Shown here: piece by piece, positions 50,418-59,181 of the stretch | Layout: every line of letters starts with the position of its first letter | How positions within the stretch are numbered: position 1 is the first letter of the stretch | Source of the DNA: Flavobacteriaceae bacterium | Lineage (GTDB): Bacteria > Bacteroidota > Bacteroidia > Flavobacteriales > Flavobacteriaceae | Direction of reading: 5' to 3' | DNA length: 64,000 nt | NCBI GenBank assembly: GCA_028279515.1 | Contig: JANQNQ010000002.1 | Coordinates: forward strand, 62,001 to 126,000 | The notes under the pieces: model-generated | Told to the model about the DNA's origin: nothing | The model's database searches: none | The model's input: only the letters and a program-made list of their open reading frames with translations | Program-made: the position numbers and the translations under genes

Positions 50418-51358
50418 AAGATCTACGCATTGTTTTTATGGGAACTCCGGATTTTGCTGTCGCTACACTGCAAGCAATCGTTGAAGCGAGCTATCAAGTG
50501 GTGGGTGTCATCACGGCTCCTGACAAACCTGCTGGACGAGGGAGAAAGCTAAGACAATCTGCTGTAAAAGAATATGCGCTGAGCCAAGGTCTCAACGTTA
50601 TGCAACCTACCAATCTAAAGGATGAAACTTTTAACCAAGAGTTGCAAGCATTGCAACCCGACCTTCAGATCGTAGTAGCATTTAGGATGCTTCCGAAGGT
50701 TGTATGGCAATTACCAAAGCTGGGTACCTTTAACCTTCATGCGTCTCTGCTTCCTGATTACCGCGGTGCAGCACCTATCAATTGGGCAGTCATGAATGGT
50801 GAGACCAAAACAGGAGTCACTACATTTTTTATAGATGAAAAAATCGATACGGGTGAAATGATCCTGCAAAAGGAAGTGGCCATAGACGCTGATGAGAATG
50901 CCGGGAGCTTGCACGATAAGTTGATGCAGGTTGGTAGTGATCTAGTTCTTGAAACGGTTGCAATGATAGAAAAGGGAGAAGTAACCACCATTAAACAGCC
51001 AGAAGCTGACGGAAAGACCGCTTATAAAATACACCGAGAGACCTGTATGGTAGATTGGAACGAATCTATCGATACCATCTATAATAAGGTACGCGGACTC
51101 AGTCCGTATCCTGCCGCATGGACTACATTGCACAATGGCGATGAAGAAGTGGTCATGAAAATCTACAAAGCTGAAAAAATAGTTACTGAACATGACCATT
51201 CAATCGGAGCCTTGATCATTGAGCAAAAGCATATCGATGTGGCGGTGAAAAATGGATATTTGAGACTACACATTTTACAGATTGCGGGCAAGAAAAAAAT
51301 GGAGGCTTCGGCATTGCTTAATGGTTATAAATTTGAAAAAGGAGCTAACCTCTCCTAA
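50414..51358 (+). CDS. fmt: Methionyl-tRNA formyltransferase
   Basis: A 314-residue enzyme. The N-terminal formyltransferase domain has LRIVFMGTPDFAVATL, the loop GRGRKLRQSAVKEYAL, and the catalytic segment NLHASLLPDYRGAAPINWAVMNGETKTGVTTFF (Asn-His-Asp type catalysis, with the SLLP motif). The C-terminal OB-like domain follows residue 205. It formylates Met-tRNAfMet for initiation. Its start overlaps the recQ stop by four bases. Confidence 0.95.
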   Translation: MKDLRIVFMGTPDFAVATLQAIVEASYQVVGVITAPDKPAGRGRKLRQSAVKEYALSQGLNVMQPTNLKDETFNQELQALQPDLQIVVAFRMLPKVVWQLPKLGTFNLHASLLPDYRGAAPINWAVMNGETKTGVTTFFIDEKIDTGEMILQKEVAIDADENAGSLHDKLMQVGSDLVLETVAMIEKGEVTTIKQPEADGKTAYKIHRETCMVDWNESIDTIYNKVRGLSPYPAAWTTLHNGDEEVVMKIYKAEKIVTEHDHSIGALIIEQKHIDVAVKNGYLRLHILQIAGKKKMEASALLNGYKFEKGANLS

Positions 51359-51452
51359 ACCCTTACTATCACTGAGATTGCAAAAAACCAGCTTTTTCTC
51401 ACCGTGTTTATTAACAATCGCTGTGAGTTATCAACAAAAAACGGCATTTCCC

Positions 51453-51492
51453 TTGCTATTACTTGCGTGAACCGATTATCCATATAAATTTG
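51453..51492 (+). promoter_or_regulatory. Promoter of the HU gene
   Basis: CTTG (51462-51465), 19 bases, then TAAATTTG (51485-51492) match the Bacteroidota consensus. Leader about 40-45 bases. Confidence 0.7.
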
Positions 51493-51538
51493 TAGTGATT
51501 AAAGTTCAATGTTTAACCAACAATTAATAATTAAAATT

Positions 51539-51811
51539 ATGAACAAAACAGAATTAATTGATGCAATGGCGGCTGACGCAGGGATTTCTAAGGCTGCAGC
51601 TAAAAAAGCTTTAGAGTCTTTCCTAGGAAGTGTTGAAGGGTCATTGAAAAAAGGAAATAGAGTATCACTTGTTGGATTCGGATCTTTCTCAGTTTCTAAA
51701 AGAGCAGCTAGAGAAGGTAGAAACCCACAAACTGGTAAAACCATCAAGATTGCTGCTAAAAATGTAGTTAAGTTTAAGGCAGGTGCAGATCTTTCTAAAG
51801 CTGTAAACTAA
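51539..51811 (+). CDS. HU-family DNA-binding protein
   Basis: A 90-residue HU/IHF-type protein starting at the ATG 51539 ([24 protein letters not shown]). The beta-arm region contains [23 protein letters not shown] with the intercalating Pro in RNPQTG. It binds and bends DNA as a nucleoid protein. It has its own promoter and a strong terminator, so it is transcribed alone. Confidence 0.95.
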   Translation: MNKTELIDAMAADAGISKAAAKKALESFLGSVEGSLKKGNRVSLVGFGSFSVSKRAAREGRNPQTGKTIKIAAKNVVKFKAGADLSKAVN

Positions 51812-51830
51812 ACAATCACAAAATACTTCA

Positions 51831-51862
51831 AAAAGGGCGTCCTTAAAGGCCGCCCTTTTTTT
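51831..51862 (+). terminator. Rho-independent terminator of the HU gene
   Basis: AAAAGGGCG (51831-51839) pairs with CGCCCTTTT (51851-51859), with an additional inner CCTT/AAGG, followed by eight T. Confidence 0.9.
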
Positions 51863-51928
51863 TGTGCCCTCCTTATTTTTTTGGGTTTTAAGAATTTTTT
51901 TGTTAGATTTAGTAAAAACTTTCTTGCT

Positions 51929-52489
51929 ATGATTGCCTTAAAACCTCATAAAGGGCATCTTTTAATCGCTGAACCCTCAATTATTGGAGACGTATCTTTC
52001 AATAGGTCAGTGGTTTTGCTTGCAGATCATAATGAGGAAGGTTCGATAGGCTTCATTTTAAACAAACCATTAGAATACACGATCAATGAATTGGTACCTG
52101 AAATTGTAAAGGATTTTAAGGTGTACAATGGTGGTCCTGTCGAACAAGACAATCTTTACTTTATTCATAAAGCTCCGGACATGATCCCTAATAGCATTGA
52201 AATCTCAAATGGCATTTATTGGGGTGGTGATTTCGAATCTGTATTAGAGCTCATAAACACGGGACAATTGTTAGAAAAGGACATCAAATTCTTTCTGGGC
52301 TACTCGGGATGGGGAGCCAATCAATTGGATGAGGAATTATCTTCAAATTCGTGGGTGGTTGTCGAAAATAGTTATAAAAGTAGCATCATCGAAAAGCACT
52401 ACGATTCTTTCTGGAAAGAGAAGATGTTAGAATTGGGCGGAGAATATCTTATCTGGTCCAATGCTCCTGAAAACCCAAGTTACAACTAA
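51929..52489 (+). CDS. YqgE/AlgH-family protein
   Basis: I chose the ATG at 51929 (186 residues), since the upstream in-frame codons overlap the HU terminator. Family features: KGHLLIAEPSIIGDVSFNRSVVLLADHNEEGSIGFILNKP (short form: LIAEPSI, FNRSVVLL) and FFLGYSGWGANQLDEEL. Proteins of this family occur widely, with an alpha/beta fold and no established reaction. It converges on the class IV aminotransferase, overlapping by four bases at the 3' ends. Confidence 0.9.
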   Translation: MIALKPHKGHLLIAEPSIIGDVSFNRSVVLLADHNEEGSIGFILNKPLEYTINELVPEIVKDFKVYNGGPVEQDNLYFIHKAPDMIPNSIEISNGIYWGGDFESVLELINTGQLLEKDIKFFLGYSGWGANQLDEELSSNSWVVVENSYKSSIIEKHYDSFWKEKMLELGGEYLIWSNAPENPSYN

Positions 52490-53334
52490 GCCAAGCGTAT
52501 ACGCACGTTAAGCTTTGCCAACAATTCTCTGGCAACCGTATCCTCGTAAGTCTTTTTTCTATACTTTTTTATCGGAACAATGCCACTGATAACATTCGTG
52601 ATGAAAAGTTCATCAGCTTTCTGAAGTTCGAACGGAGAAATCGAAGCCTCTTGCAGTTCATAGGCATCAATAGACCCCAAAATATCGATCAATTGTTTTC
52701 TCAAAATCCCCTTAAGGCAACCATCTTCTAAAGGAGGAGTCTTAATTATATTTCCCTTCACCAAGAAAATATTGCCGTTCAGTGCTTCGACGACCATCTT
52801 TTCGTGATTCAAAAGCAGGCAATTTTGAAGGCCGTTCTCTCTGGCATAGATACTTCCAAGCACATTGATCACCTTGTTATTGGTCTTTAGGGTAGACAAA
52901 AGTCCTTTGACCACATAATGATCTTTGAACAAGTCGACTTGATACGTATCAGTCTCTGCCAGCGTATAGAACGGGGCATCTAACTCAGAAACAACAATAT
53001 GATAATCAATCTCTTGACTCGAAGGTGTATAGAGCCCACCCTCTACTCTATTAACATTAATTCGAACCCTTGCTGTATTGTCCAAAAGGTCGTTTGCCTC
53101 AAGTGTTTTTAGCACCTCATCACGTAAGAAGTCCATGGTGAAGCTCATTGGAATCTCCATGCGTAAGATACGCATAGAAGCCATCAATCTAAAATAGTGA
53201 TCCTCCCAAAATAAGATCTTCCTATTGACCACCTTCATCGTTTCAAAAAGCGCATCACCATATGCATATCCGCGATTTTGAAGAGCAATACGAGCGTCTT
53301 CGGCACTTACCAGGTTTCCGTTACTATTGACCAT
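52486..53334 (-). CDS. Class IV aminotransferase (aminodeoxychorismate lyase/D-amino-acid type)
   Basis: A 282-residue PLP fold-type IV enzyme. The PLP-lysine region is LLSTLKTNNKVINVLGSI, and the phosphate-cup region includes VEALNGNIFLVKGNIIKTPPLEDGCLKGILRKQL. Possible roles are 4-amino-4-deoxychorismate lyase (folate synthesis, PabC) or a branched-chain/D-amino-acid transaminase. A conserved START-like gene precedes it, separated by a terminator-like hairpin. Confidence 0.82.
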   Translation of the reverse strand: MVNSNGNLVSAEDARIALQNRGYAYGDALFETMKVVNRKILFWEDHYFRLMASMRILRMEIPMSFTMDFLRDEVLKTLEANDLLDNTARVRINVNRVEGGLYTPSSQEIDYHIVVSELDAPFYTLAETDTYQVDLFKDHYVVKGLLSTLKTNNKVINVLGSIYARENGLQNCLLLNHEKMVVEALNGNIFLVKGNIIKTPPLEDGCLKGILRKQLIDILGSIDAYELQEASISPFELQKADELFITNVISGIVPIKKYRKKTYEDTVARELLAKLNVRIRLA

Positions 53335-53340
53335 AAAAAA

Positions 53341-53360
53341 AGTCCCAAGAATATCGGGAC
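53341..53360 (-). terminator. Hairpin between the START-like and aminotransferase genes
   Basis: On the minus strand GTCCC (53356-53360 side) pairs with GGGAC (53341-53347 side), followed by seven T, six bases before the aminotransferase start codon. It may terminate the START-like gene or act as an attenuator. Confidence 0.6.
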
Positions 53361-53385
53361 GTATATTTTTTGTTAAACGAAATTC

Positions 53386-53772
53386 TTAAACAGACCCAAG
53401 AACGTGTTTCAGTTCTGATATTTGATTGTCCCAAAGCATCTTAGCTTCTTCCAACTCATCTTCATCCGTAAAATCAACCACCATCAAAGAAACATCTTTG
53501 GTAATCTCATCAACTTGGATTCTCATTTCAAAATAATACGATTCTCCTTCATCGTCCTCCCATCTAAATTTGATACGCTCTCCACTTTTCTTACTAAGTA
53601 GTTTTGCATTTTCTTCTGAATCGTCCCAGATAAAGGTGAAGGTCTCTCCTCTTGAGTTCACATTATCAGCAAACCATTCAGACAAACCAGACGGCGTAGA
53701 TATATATTGATAAAGTAATGTAGGGGATGAATGTATAGGAAATTCTAATTCAAATTTTACTTTGTCCTGCAT
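53386..53772 (-). CDS. START-like domain protein
   Basis: A 128-residue helix-grip protein (KFELEFPIHSSPTLLYQYISTPSGLSEWFADNVNSRG; key FPIHSSP) of a Bacteroidota-specific group. It contains an acidic central stretch (WDDSEENAK) and ends in a long helix (EEAKMLWDNQISELKHVLGSV). Ligand unknown. It is divergent from tRNA-Met and upstream of the class IV aminotransferase. Confidence 0.85.
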   Translation of the reverse strand: MQDKVKFELEFPIHSSPTLLYQYISTPSGLSEWFADNVNSRGETFTFIWDDSEENAKLLSKKSGERIKFRWEDDEGESYYFEMRIQVDEITKDVSLMVVDFTDEDELEEAKMLWDNQISELKHVLGSV

Positions 53773-53860
53773 TGTTTGTTGTTATTTATTGTGCCGAACA
53801 ATATATAGATTAATTGTGATGATTAAAAGCTAAATAAAAAAATATTTTTACGAGTTGATA

Positions 53861-53898
53861 TTTGGTCTCAAGAATATTGTTTCTATATTTGCACCCGC
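53861..53898 (+). promoter_or_regulatory. Promoter of tRNA-Met
   Basis: TTTG (53861-53864), 19 bases, TATATTTG (53884-53891), running into GCACCCGC. The -7/start-site string TTTGCACCCGC is shared with the tRNA-His promoter. Confidence 0.85.
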
Positions 53899-53909
53899 AA
53901 TACAAAATT

Positions 53910-53983
53910 GGCGAGATAGCTCAGTTGGTTAGAGCGTCGGATTCATAACCCGGAGGTCACGGGTTCAACTCCCGTTCTCGCTA
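53910..53983 (+). tRNA. tRNA-Met (anticodon CAT)
   Basis: Acceptor stem GGCGAGA/TCTCGCT (first pair G-U), D-arm GCTCAGTTGGTTAGAGC, anticodon loop TTCATAA (CAT), T-arm ACGGG-TTCAACT-CCCGT. CCA is not encoded. The anticodon stem has an A-C opposition at positions 31-39. A CAT anticodon could also belong to a lysidine-modified tRNA-Ile; I call Met from overall similarity to flavobacterial elongator tRNA-Met. Confidence 0.93.
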
Positions 53984-53984
53984 C

Positions 53985-54016
53985 AAAACCCTTGAAAATT
54001 CCTTCAAGGGTTTTTT
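53985..54016 (+). terminator. Rho-independent terminator of tRNA-Met
   Basis: A perfect 12-bp stem (53985-53996 with 54003-54014) with loop AATTCC, ending in a T-run. Confidence 0.92.
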
Positions 54017-54078
54017 AATTTCCTTTATTAAAAAAGTAAGAATATTAATACATTTAGATGTATTTTACTACAAAATGA

Positions 54079-54180
54079 TATGCATGAATAGCACTTCATC
54101 GAAAAAAGTATGCGTTTTGTCGAGCATTCCCCTATCTTTAATTTTCCTAACCTAGCTAAAGTTTAACGAATAAAGCCCCA
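54079..54180 (+). promoter_or_regulatory. Upstream region of surface-protein gene 1 with elements shared with its paralog
   Basis: TATGCATGAATAG at 54079-54091 recurs inverted at 59059-59071 upstream of the paralog. AGTTTAACGAATAAAGCCCCAA at about 54160-54181 (shared core AAGCCCCAA with AGTTTAA) recurs as AGTTTAAGAATTTAAGCCCCAA before 59182. TATCTTTA at 54133-54140 is a possible -7 box. Apart from the tRNA and these signals, 53773-54185 holds no gene. Confidence 0.45.
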
Positions 54181-54185
54181 AGTTC

Positions 54186-57100
54186 ATGAAAAACTTTACT
54201 ATCCTACCTCGCCTTGTGCGACCCTTTTTGTGTTTTCTTTTTTTCTTTGCGATAGTATTCGCCTATGAAGCTGATGCTCAGACTTCCGATGTCAACGTTT
54301 CAGTGAATTGGCCGCGATGGTCGTCAGAGAATAGAGTTGAGATCTATAACGGCTCGGGAACATTGATCGCTTCGATCTGTGACCCATCAAACTGCTATAA
54401 CGGCGCCGCGAACACCTCCTATAGCACTACCGTTAACTTAGGATGTCTTTTAGACGGAAACTATACTGCTGTATTGTATGATACCTACGGAGATGGTTGG
54501 AACGGCTCTGGAGACAACCTAACCATTACTTCAGGAGGTGCCAATGTACTTAATCTAACAGATAACAACGCACTCACCAATGCCGGAACATCCTATCCTT
54601 TTACCGTTTCTGGCGGAGGCCCTAGTTGTTCAGTGAACCCTGAGATCGATGTGCTCGGAAACCAGAAGTCCATCGTTGACGGAGACACTACTCCCACTAC
54701 CATGGATTACACCGAATTCGGATCTGTTCAAATTGGAAACCAACTTACCAGAACTTTCATTATTGAAAATCAAGAAGCTGTAACTTTAAATATCACGAGC
54801 GCTACGATTGGAGGTACTTCAGAATTCAGTATTCTAACACCTACTCCCATCGCCATTGCTCCTGGAAACACGGCCAACTTCCTAGTGCGTTATGCGCCGA
54901 CAAATACTGGCGTAGATTTGGTCACTCTTACAATCAACAATGATGACAGTGATGAAAACCCATATGACTTCAGTCTTCAAGGAAGTGGAATCAATGCATT
55001 ACCACTTGGACCTGGAGGGATCACTCAAAACTTAAAACTATGGTTACGTGCCGATCAAGGTGCCGGGGCTACCAATGGCACTGCAGTGTCAAGTTGGACC
55101 AACCAAGGAACCAGTAGTAACCCCACTGCAAATGCTGGAGAAGAACCTACCTATAAAGACAATGCAACCGACAATGTCAATTTCAACGCAGTGGTAGATT
55201 TTGATAATGTAATTAGCGGTGCAGGACCTGACCCAACTTTTTCTGCAGGAGGGCAGCAATACATGACAGGTACCGACGGATTCTACACGCAAGAAATTTT
55301 CATTGTAGCCATTCCTGATGCAACGGTCAATGCAACGATGGGAGTCATGGATATGTTTTGTGGTGATGATCCAAATCACGAACCAAACTCAGAGGATGTA
55401 TCCGGTATAGGATATGGCGCGTACACCGCCGCACTTACAAATGAGGTGATAACCTACGCCTTAAACGTACAAAGCAGCTATAGGGTAGCCGACAATACTC
55501 CTGGCGCTTCCTATTCGGGAATCGCTATCATTAATGGAAGAAACAACCTGACCGATGATGGTATGCAATTGTATTACAATGCTAACGATATTCAAACGGT
55601 TGAAGTAAACCAAAGTACTTATGAAAATCTCGAAGACCTAAACTATTGGATTGGTCGAAGTGAGTATTTTGCGGCTAGCTTGGACGCGCGAATTGGTGAA
55701 ATCATTACATTCGCTTCACGCAAGGACGACGCTACCGAACGAAACAAAATCGAATCCTATCTCGCAATCAAATACGGAATTACTCTTGGCGTCAATGGTA
55801 CAAGTCAGGATTATGTAGATGCCACGGCAAACGTAATCTGGGATGTGTCTAACAACGCAGGGTACAACTATGACATTGCAGGCATCGGTCGTGACGATGA
55901 TTCTTCACTAAATCAGAAACAATCAAAGAGTGAAAATCCAGGAAGTGTTGTGACCATTGGTCTTGGTGATATTTATTCGACTAACAATAACAACACTAGC
56001 ACTTTTAATGATGATAAAGATTTCTTGGTCTGGGGGCACAACGGAGGCACCATGAACACAGATCCAAGCAACGTGGCCATCACCTTAGGCACAGGTCCTG
56101 GTTCGGTCACTACATATACTGATGTTCCAGAGCGTAAATGGAAGATCGTTGAGACCGTGACCACTGACATCTCCACCGTAAAGGTTTCTGTGGCCACAGC
56201 AGATCTTTCTAGTCTACCTCCACTAATGGGTAACGATGCTTACGTAATGCTTGTTGCCGATGACGGAGCGTTTTCAACCAATGTTGAAACTGTCTTTCTC
56301 GAAACCAATGGTGCAAACCAAGAAGCCTTTTACGATTTTAATGGTGAGAAGTTTTTCACCTTTGGCGTCGCTCACGAAACAGTTGTACCAAGGCACATGG
56401 AATTTGATGGTGACGACGACTATATCGACGTAGGAGATAAGATCGATATCACAGGCCCGTTTACAGTTTCTGGGTGGGTGCATATCAACGGAAACAATAA
56501 CGACAACAGCGACAGGACGATTATCTCAAAACGCGCAGCGAGTGTAGATGGATATCATTTTTATGTGGATACGAGCAACCGTGTGACTATGCGTTTTTCG
56601 AACACGAATCGAATGAGTTCCAATACGGCTCTCAACAACAGCCAATGGAGACACGTGGCCTTCACTTATGATGGCACCAACGGAAATATCTATATAGACG
56701 GTGTACTTGATAATTCACAAGCAATGGCACCGCCTACAACCAACGATTACATATTCGCCATTGGGGCAAGATATGTGAACAATTTAGACATACGTAATAT
56801 TTTCAACGGTGACATCGATGAGATTCGTATATGGGATAGTGCCCTTACGGTGACCGAAATACGCTATATCATGAATCAAGAAATTGAGAATGATGGAAGC
56901 GGGCGTGTAGACGGCGTTATTCTACCACTCACTGTGACCAAAAATGACATAAACAGTGTACCGTGGTCCAACCTTTTGGCCTACTATTCTATGAATACCT
57001 ACATAGGCACACACTTAAACGATGCCTCAGACAATGACAATCGAGGAAGTCTTGTATTTCCAGACAACTATACGATCGAGGTTCAGACCGCTCCTCTACC

Positions 57101-58916
57101 CTATGTATCTGGAACAAACAATGCATGGAATACCAATAGCACTTGGTTAAATGGAAGTGAAATGTACATACCAAATTCAACATTGACCATCAACGGTATT
57201 CCGACAGATATCGATTGGAATATTGTAGTGACCAATACCAATGTCTCCGCTATAGACAACAAGGTCGTACTTGGCCTGATCTCTAATTCAAATGAACTTT
57301 CTGTGAGACCAGATAACTCCTTGACAATAACCCATTATTTGAAATTGGATGGTGTCATCGATTTTGAAGGAGAGTCACAATTGTTGCAACCTATGGACAG
57401 TGACCTTGATGTGACCAGTAGCGGTTATATTGAAAGGGATCAACAAGGTACTGCCGATAACTTCACGTACAATTACCGCAGTTCTCCAGTAGGAACACCC
57501 AATATAACAAGCAACAACAATTCATACGTTGTTTCTACCATCATGTACGACGGAACAAACCCAAGCGCACCATTGGTTATCAACTATGATCCGGACCCGT
57601 TTGCCGCCGATGGACCCGCAACCAGCCCTATCACCATCAGTGAATATTGGATATATAAATTTGTCAATGGGGCCAGTGACGATTATAATTCCTGGATAGC
57701 AACCGGCGCCTCTGGAAACATTCAAGCTGGTGAAGGTTTCACGCTGAAAGGACCAGGTACAGGGGGTATTACCGATCCACAAAATTATGTGCATGCAGGT
57801 AAGCCGAACAATGGCACCATCACATTGCCTTTGCTAGCCAATAGTGACTACTTGATCGGAAACCCGTATGCATCGGCTTTGGACAGCCACGAATTCTTGA
57901 ATGATAATCCAAATACATCTGGTACTATTTATTTGTGGGAGCACTTTGGTGGTGCTAGTCATAATCTAGGTGACTATCAAGGGGGGTATGCCATGTACAA
58001 TTTTGCCGGAGGCGTCCCTACTCCAACCATTGCAACCAATGACCCAGATGTAAATCAGGGCGGTACGCCGACCAAACTTCCAGAGCGATACATTCCTGTT
58101 GGGCAAGGATTCTTTGTTGAAGGTGTAACCAATGGGACCATCACCTTTGAAAATGATCAGCGTGCGTTTGTTACAGAATCTTCCGGAAATTCCATTTTCG
58201 TTAGAGATATCGATGCTAGTACATACAATACCGAATCAGATACTCGAATGAAATTCAGAATTGGATTTAATTCTCCGAACACCATCCATAGACAGTTATT
58301 ACTCACCATCGACTCAAATGCCACTGACGGTGTTGACTGGGCATTCGATGGTGTTAGAAATGACGCTCAAATAGATGATATCTATTGGTTAGTTGAAGAT
58401 AATGACTATATCATCCAAGCAGTGTCTGATGTCTCTATACTTCAAGAACTACCAGTAGCTGTAGATCTTAGAGATGGTGGCGACATTAGCATCACCATTG
58501 ATTCGCTAGAGAATGTGCCTTCGGATATGAATATCTATTTGAAGAATAAAGAAACAGGAGAATACTTCAATTTACGTCAGGCAGACTTTGTCACAAATCT
58601 ACCTGCAGGCATTCACACTGACATATTTGACGTAGTATTCTCTGCGCAAGTGCTCTCCAATGACGAATTTGATTTAGATGAAAATCTGAGCATCAACTAC
58701 TTGAACAATCTAGATGCGATAAGAATTGTTAGTAATGACCCTTCCATAGAAATTGAAAAAGTAATCGTTTTTAACATGCTTGGACAACAGCTATTGGAAT
58801 CGACCATTGACGAATCGATATCAGACATCCCTATGAACGGCATATCGACTGGAAACTATATCGTGAAACTTTCTACCAATAGAGGCGATATCAGTAAAAA
58901 GTTTGTGAAAAAGTAA
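54186..58916 (+). CDS. Giant T9SS-secreted surface protein (paralog 1)
   Basis: A 1576-residue exported protein. Residues 1-31 are a signal peptide (ending EADAQ). A domain with YDTYGDGWNGSGDN (about 95-110) follows, then one choice-of-anchor D/ASH-like domain (about 153-278, NDDSDENPYDFSLQGSGIN), then a lectin-like region starting LKLWLRADQGAG with IESYLAIKYGITLG. A LamG/concanavalin-like domain lies at about 735-900 (RHMEFDGDDDYIDVGD, NSQWRHVAFTYDG). The C-terminus is a T9SS type A sorting domain (VIVFNMLGQQLLEST to the terminal ISKKFVKK). It is probably an adhesin or glycan-binding surface protein. It is followed by a paralog with the same architecture. Confidence 0.85.
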   Translation: MKNFTILPRLVRPFLCFLFFFAIVFAYEADAQTSDVNVSVNWPRWSSENRVEIYNGSGTLIASICDPSNCYNGAANTSYSTTVNLGCLLDGNYTAVLYDTYGDGWNGSGDNLTITSGGANVLNLTDNNALTNAGTSYPFTVSGGGPSCSVNPEIDVLGNQKSIVDGDTTPTTMDYTEFGSVQIGNQLTRTFIIENQEAVTLNITSATIGGTSEFSILTPTPIAIAPGNTANFLVRYAPTNTGVDLVTLTINNDDSDENPYDFSLQGSGINALPLGPGGITQNLKLWLRADQGAGATNGTAVSSWTNQGTSSNPTANAGEEPTYKDNATDNVNFNAVVDFDNVISGAGPDPTFSAGGQQYMTGTDGFYTQEIFIVAIPDATVNATMGVMDMFCGDDPNHEPNSEDVSGIGYGAYTAALTNEVITYALNVQSSYRVADNTPGASYSGIAIINGRNNLTDDGMQLYYNANDIQTVEVNQSTYENLEDLNYWIGRSEYFAASLDARIGEIITFASRKDDATERNKIESYLAIKYGITLGVNGTSQDYVDATANVIWDVSNNAGYNYDIAGIGRDDDSSLNQKQSKSENPGSVVTIGLGDIYSTNNNNTSTFNDDKDFLVWGHNGGTMNTDPSNVAITLGTGPGSVTTYTDVPERKWKIVETVTTDISTVKVSVATADLSSLPPLMGNDAYVMLVADDGAFSTNVETVFLETNGANQEAFYDFNGEKFFTFGVAHETVVPRHMEFDGDDDYIDVGDKIDITGPFTVSGWVHINGNNNDNSDRTIISKRAASVDGYHFYVDTSNRVTMRFSNTNRMSSNTALNNSQWRHVAFTYDGTNGNIYIDGVLDNSQAMAPPTTNDYIFAIGARYVNNLDIRNIFNGDIDEIRIWDSALTVTEIRYIMNQEIENDGSGRVDGVILPLTVTKNDINSVPWSNLLAYYSMNTYIGTHLNDASDNDNRGSLVFPDNYTIEVQTAPLPYVSGTNNAWNTNSTWLNGSEMYIPNSTLTINGIPTDIDWNIVVTNTNVSAIDNKVVLGLISNSNELSVRPDNSLTITHYLKLDGVIDFEGESQLLQPMDSDLDVTSSGYIERDQQGTADNFTYNYRSSPVGTPNITSNNNSYVVSTIMYDGTNPSAPLVINYDPDPFAADGPATSPITISEYWIYKFVNGASDDYNSWIATGASGNIQAGEGFTLKGPGTGGITDPQNYVHAGKPNNGTITLPLLANSDYLIGNPYASALDSHEFLNDNPNTSGTIYLWEHFGGASHNLGDYQGGYAMYNFAGGVPTPTIATNDPDVNQGGTPTKLPERYIPVGQGFFVEGVTNGTITFENDQRAFVTESSGNSIFVRDIDASTYNTESDTRMKFRIGFNSPNTIHRQLLLTIDSNATDGVDWAFDGVRNDAQIDDIYWLVEDNDYIIQAVSDVSILQELPVAVDLRDGGDISITIDSLENVPSDMNIYLKNKETGEYFNLRQADFVTNLPAGIHTDIFDVVFSAQVLSNDEFDLDENLSINYLNNLDAIRIVSNDPSIEIEKVIVFNMLGQQLLESTIDESISDIPMNGISTGNYIVKLSTNRGDISKKFVKK

Positions 58917-58948
58917 TGAACTTTACCTACAAGTTCAAGGTGGAATTA

Positions 58949-58968
58949 GGGGAGCAAATTCGCTCCCC
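58949..58968 (+). terminator. Hairpin after surface-protein gene 1
   Basis: GGGGAGC (58949-58955) pairs with GCTCCCC (58962-58968). There is no long T-run, so termination strength is doubtful. Confidence 0.45.
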
Positions 58969-59058
58969 ATTCTGCCCTAATCAATTCTACATTCACAAAT
59001 TATTACCAAATCGTTAATTTAACTGAAAATATTTCAAAGAAAAGTGTTATAAATTATA

Positions 59059-59178
59059 CTATTCATGCATAACAATGCATTTTATCGATATTTTCATTAA
59101 AAAGACTTTGAAATTTGCTTTTTAATTGTAAATTGTAACATATTAAGCGTTAGAAGTTTAAGAATTTAAGCCCCAAAG
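59059..59178 (+). promoter_or_regulatory. Upstream region of surface-protein gene 2 with shared elements
   Basis: CTATTCATGCATA at 59059-59071 is the inverse complement of the 13-mer at 54079-54091. The motif AGTTTAAG-AATTTAAGCCCCAA (about 59155-59176) matches the leader of paralog 1. This 265-base spacer (58917-59181) holds no gene. Confidence 0.45.
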
Positions 59179-59181
59179 CCT

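Noticed and set aside
53910-53983. tRNA-Ile with lysidine (anticodon CAT)
   Set aside because: Cannot be excluded by anticodon alone, but overall sequence resembles flavobacterial elongator tRNA-Met.
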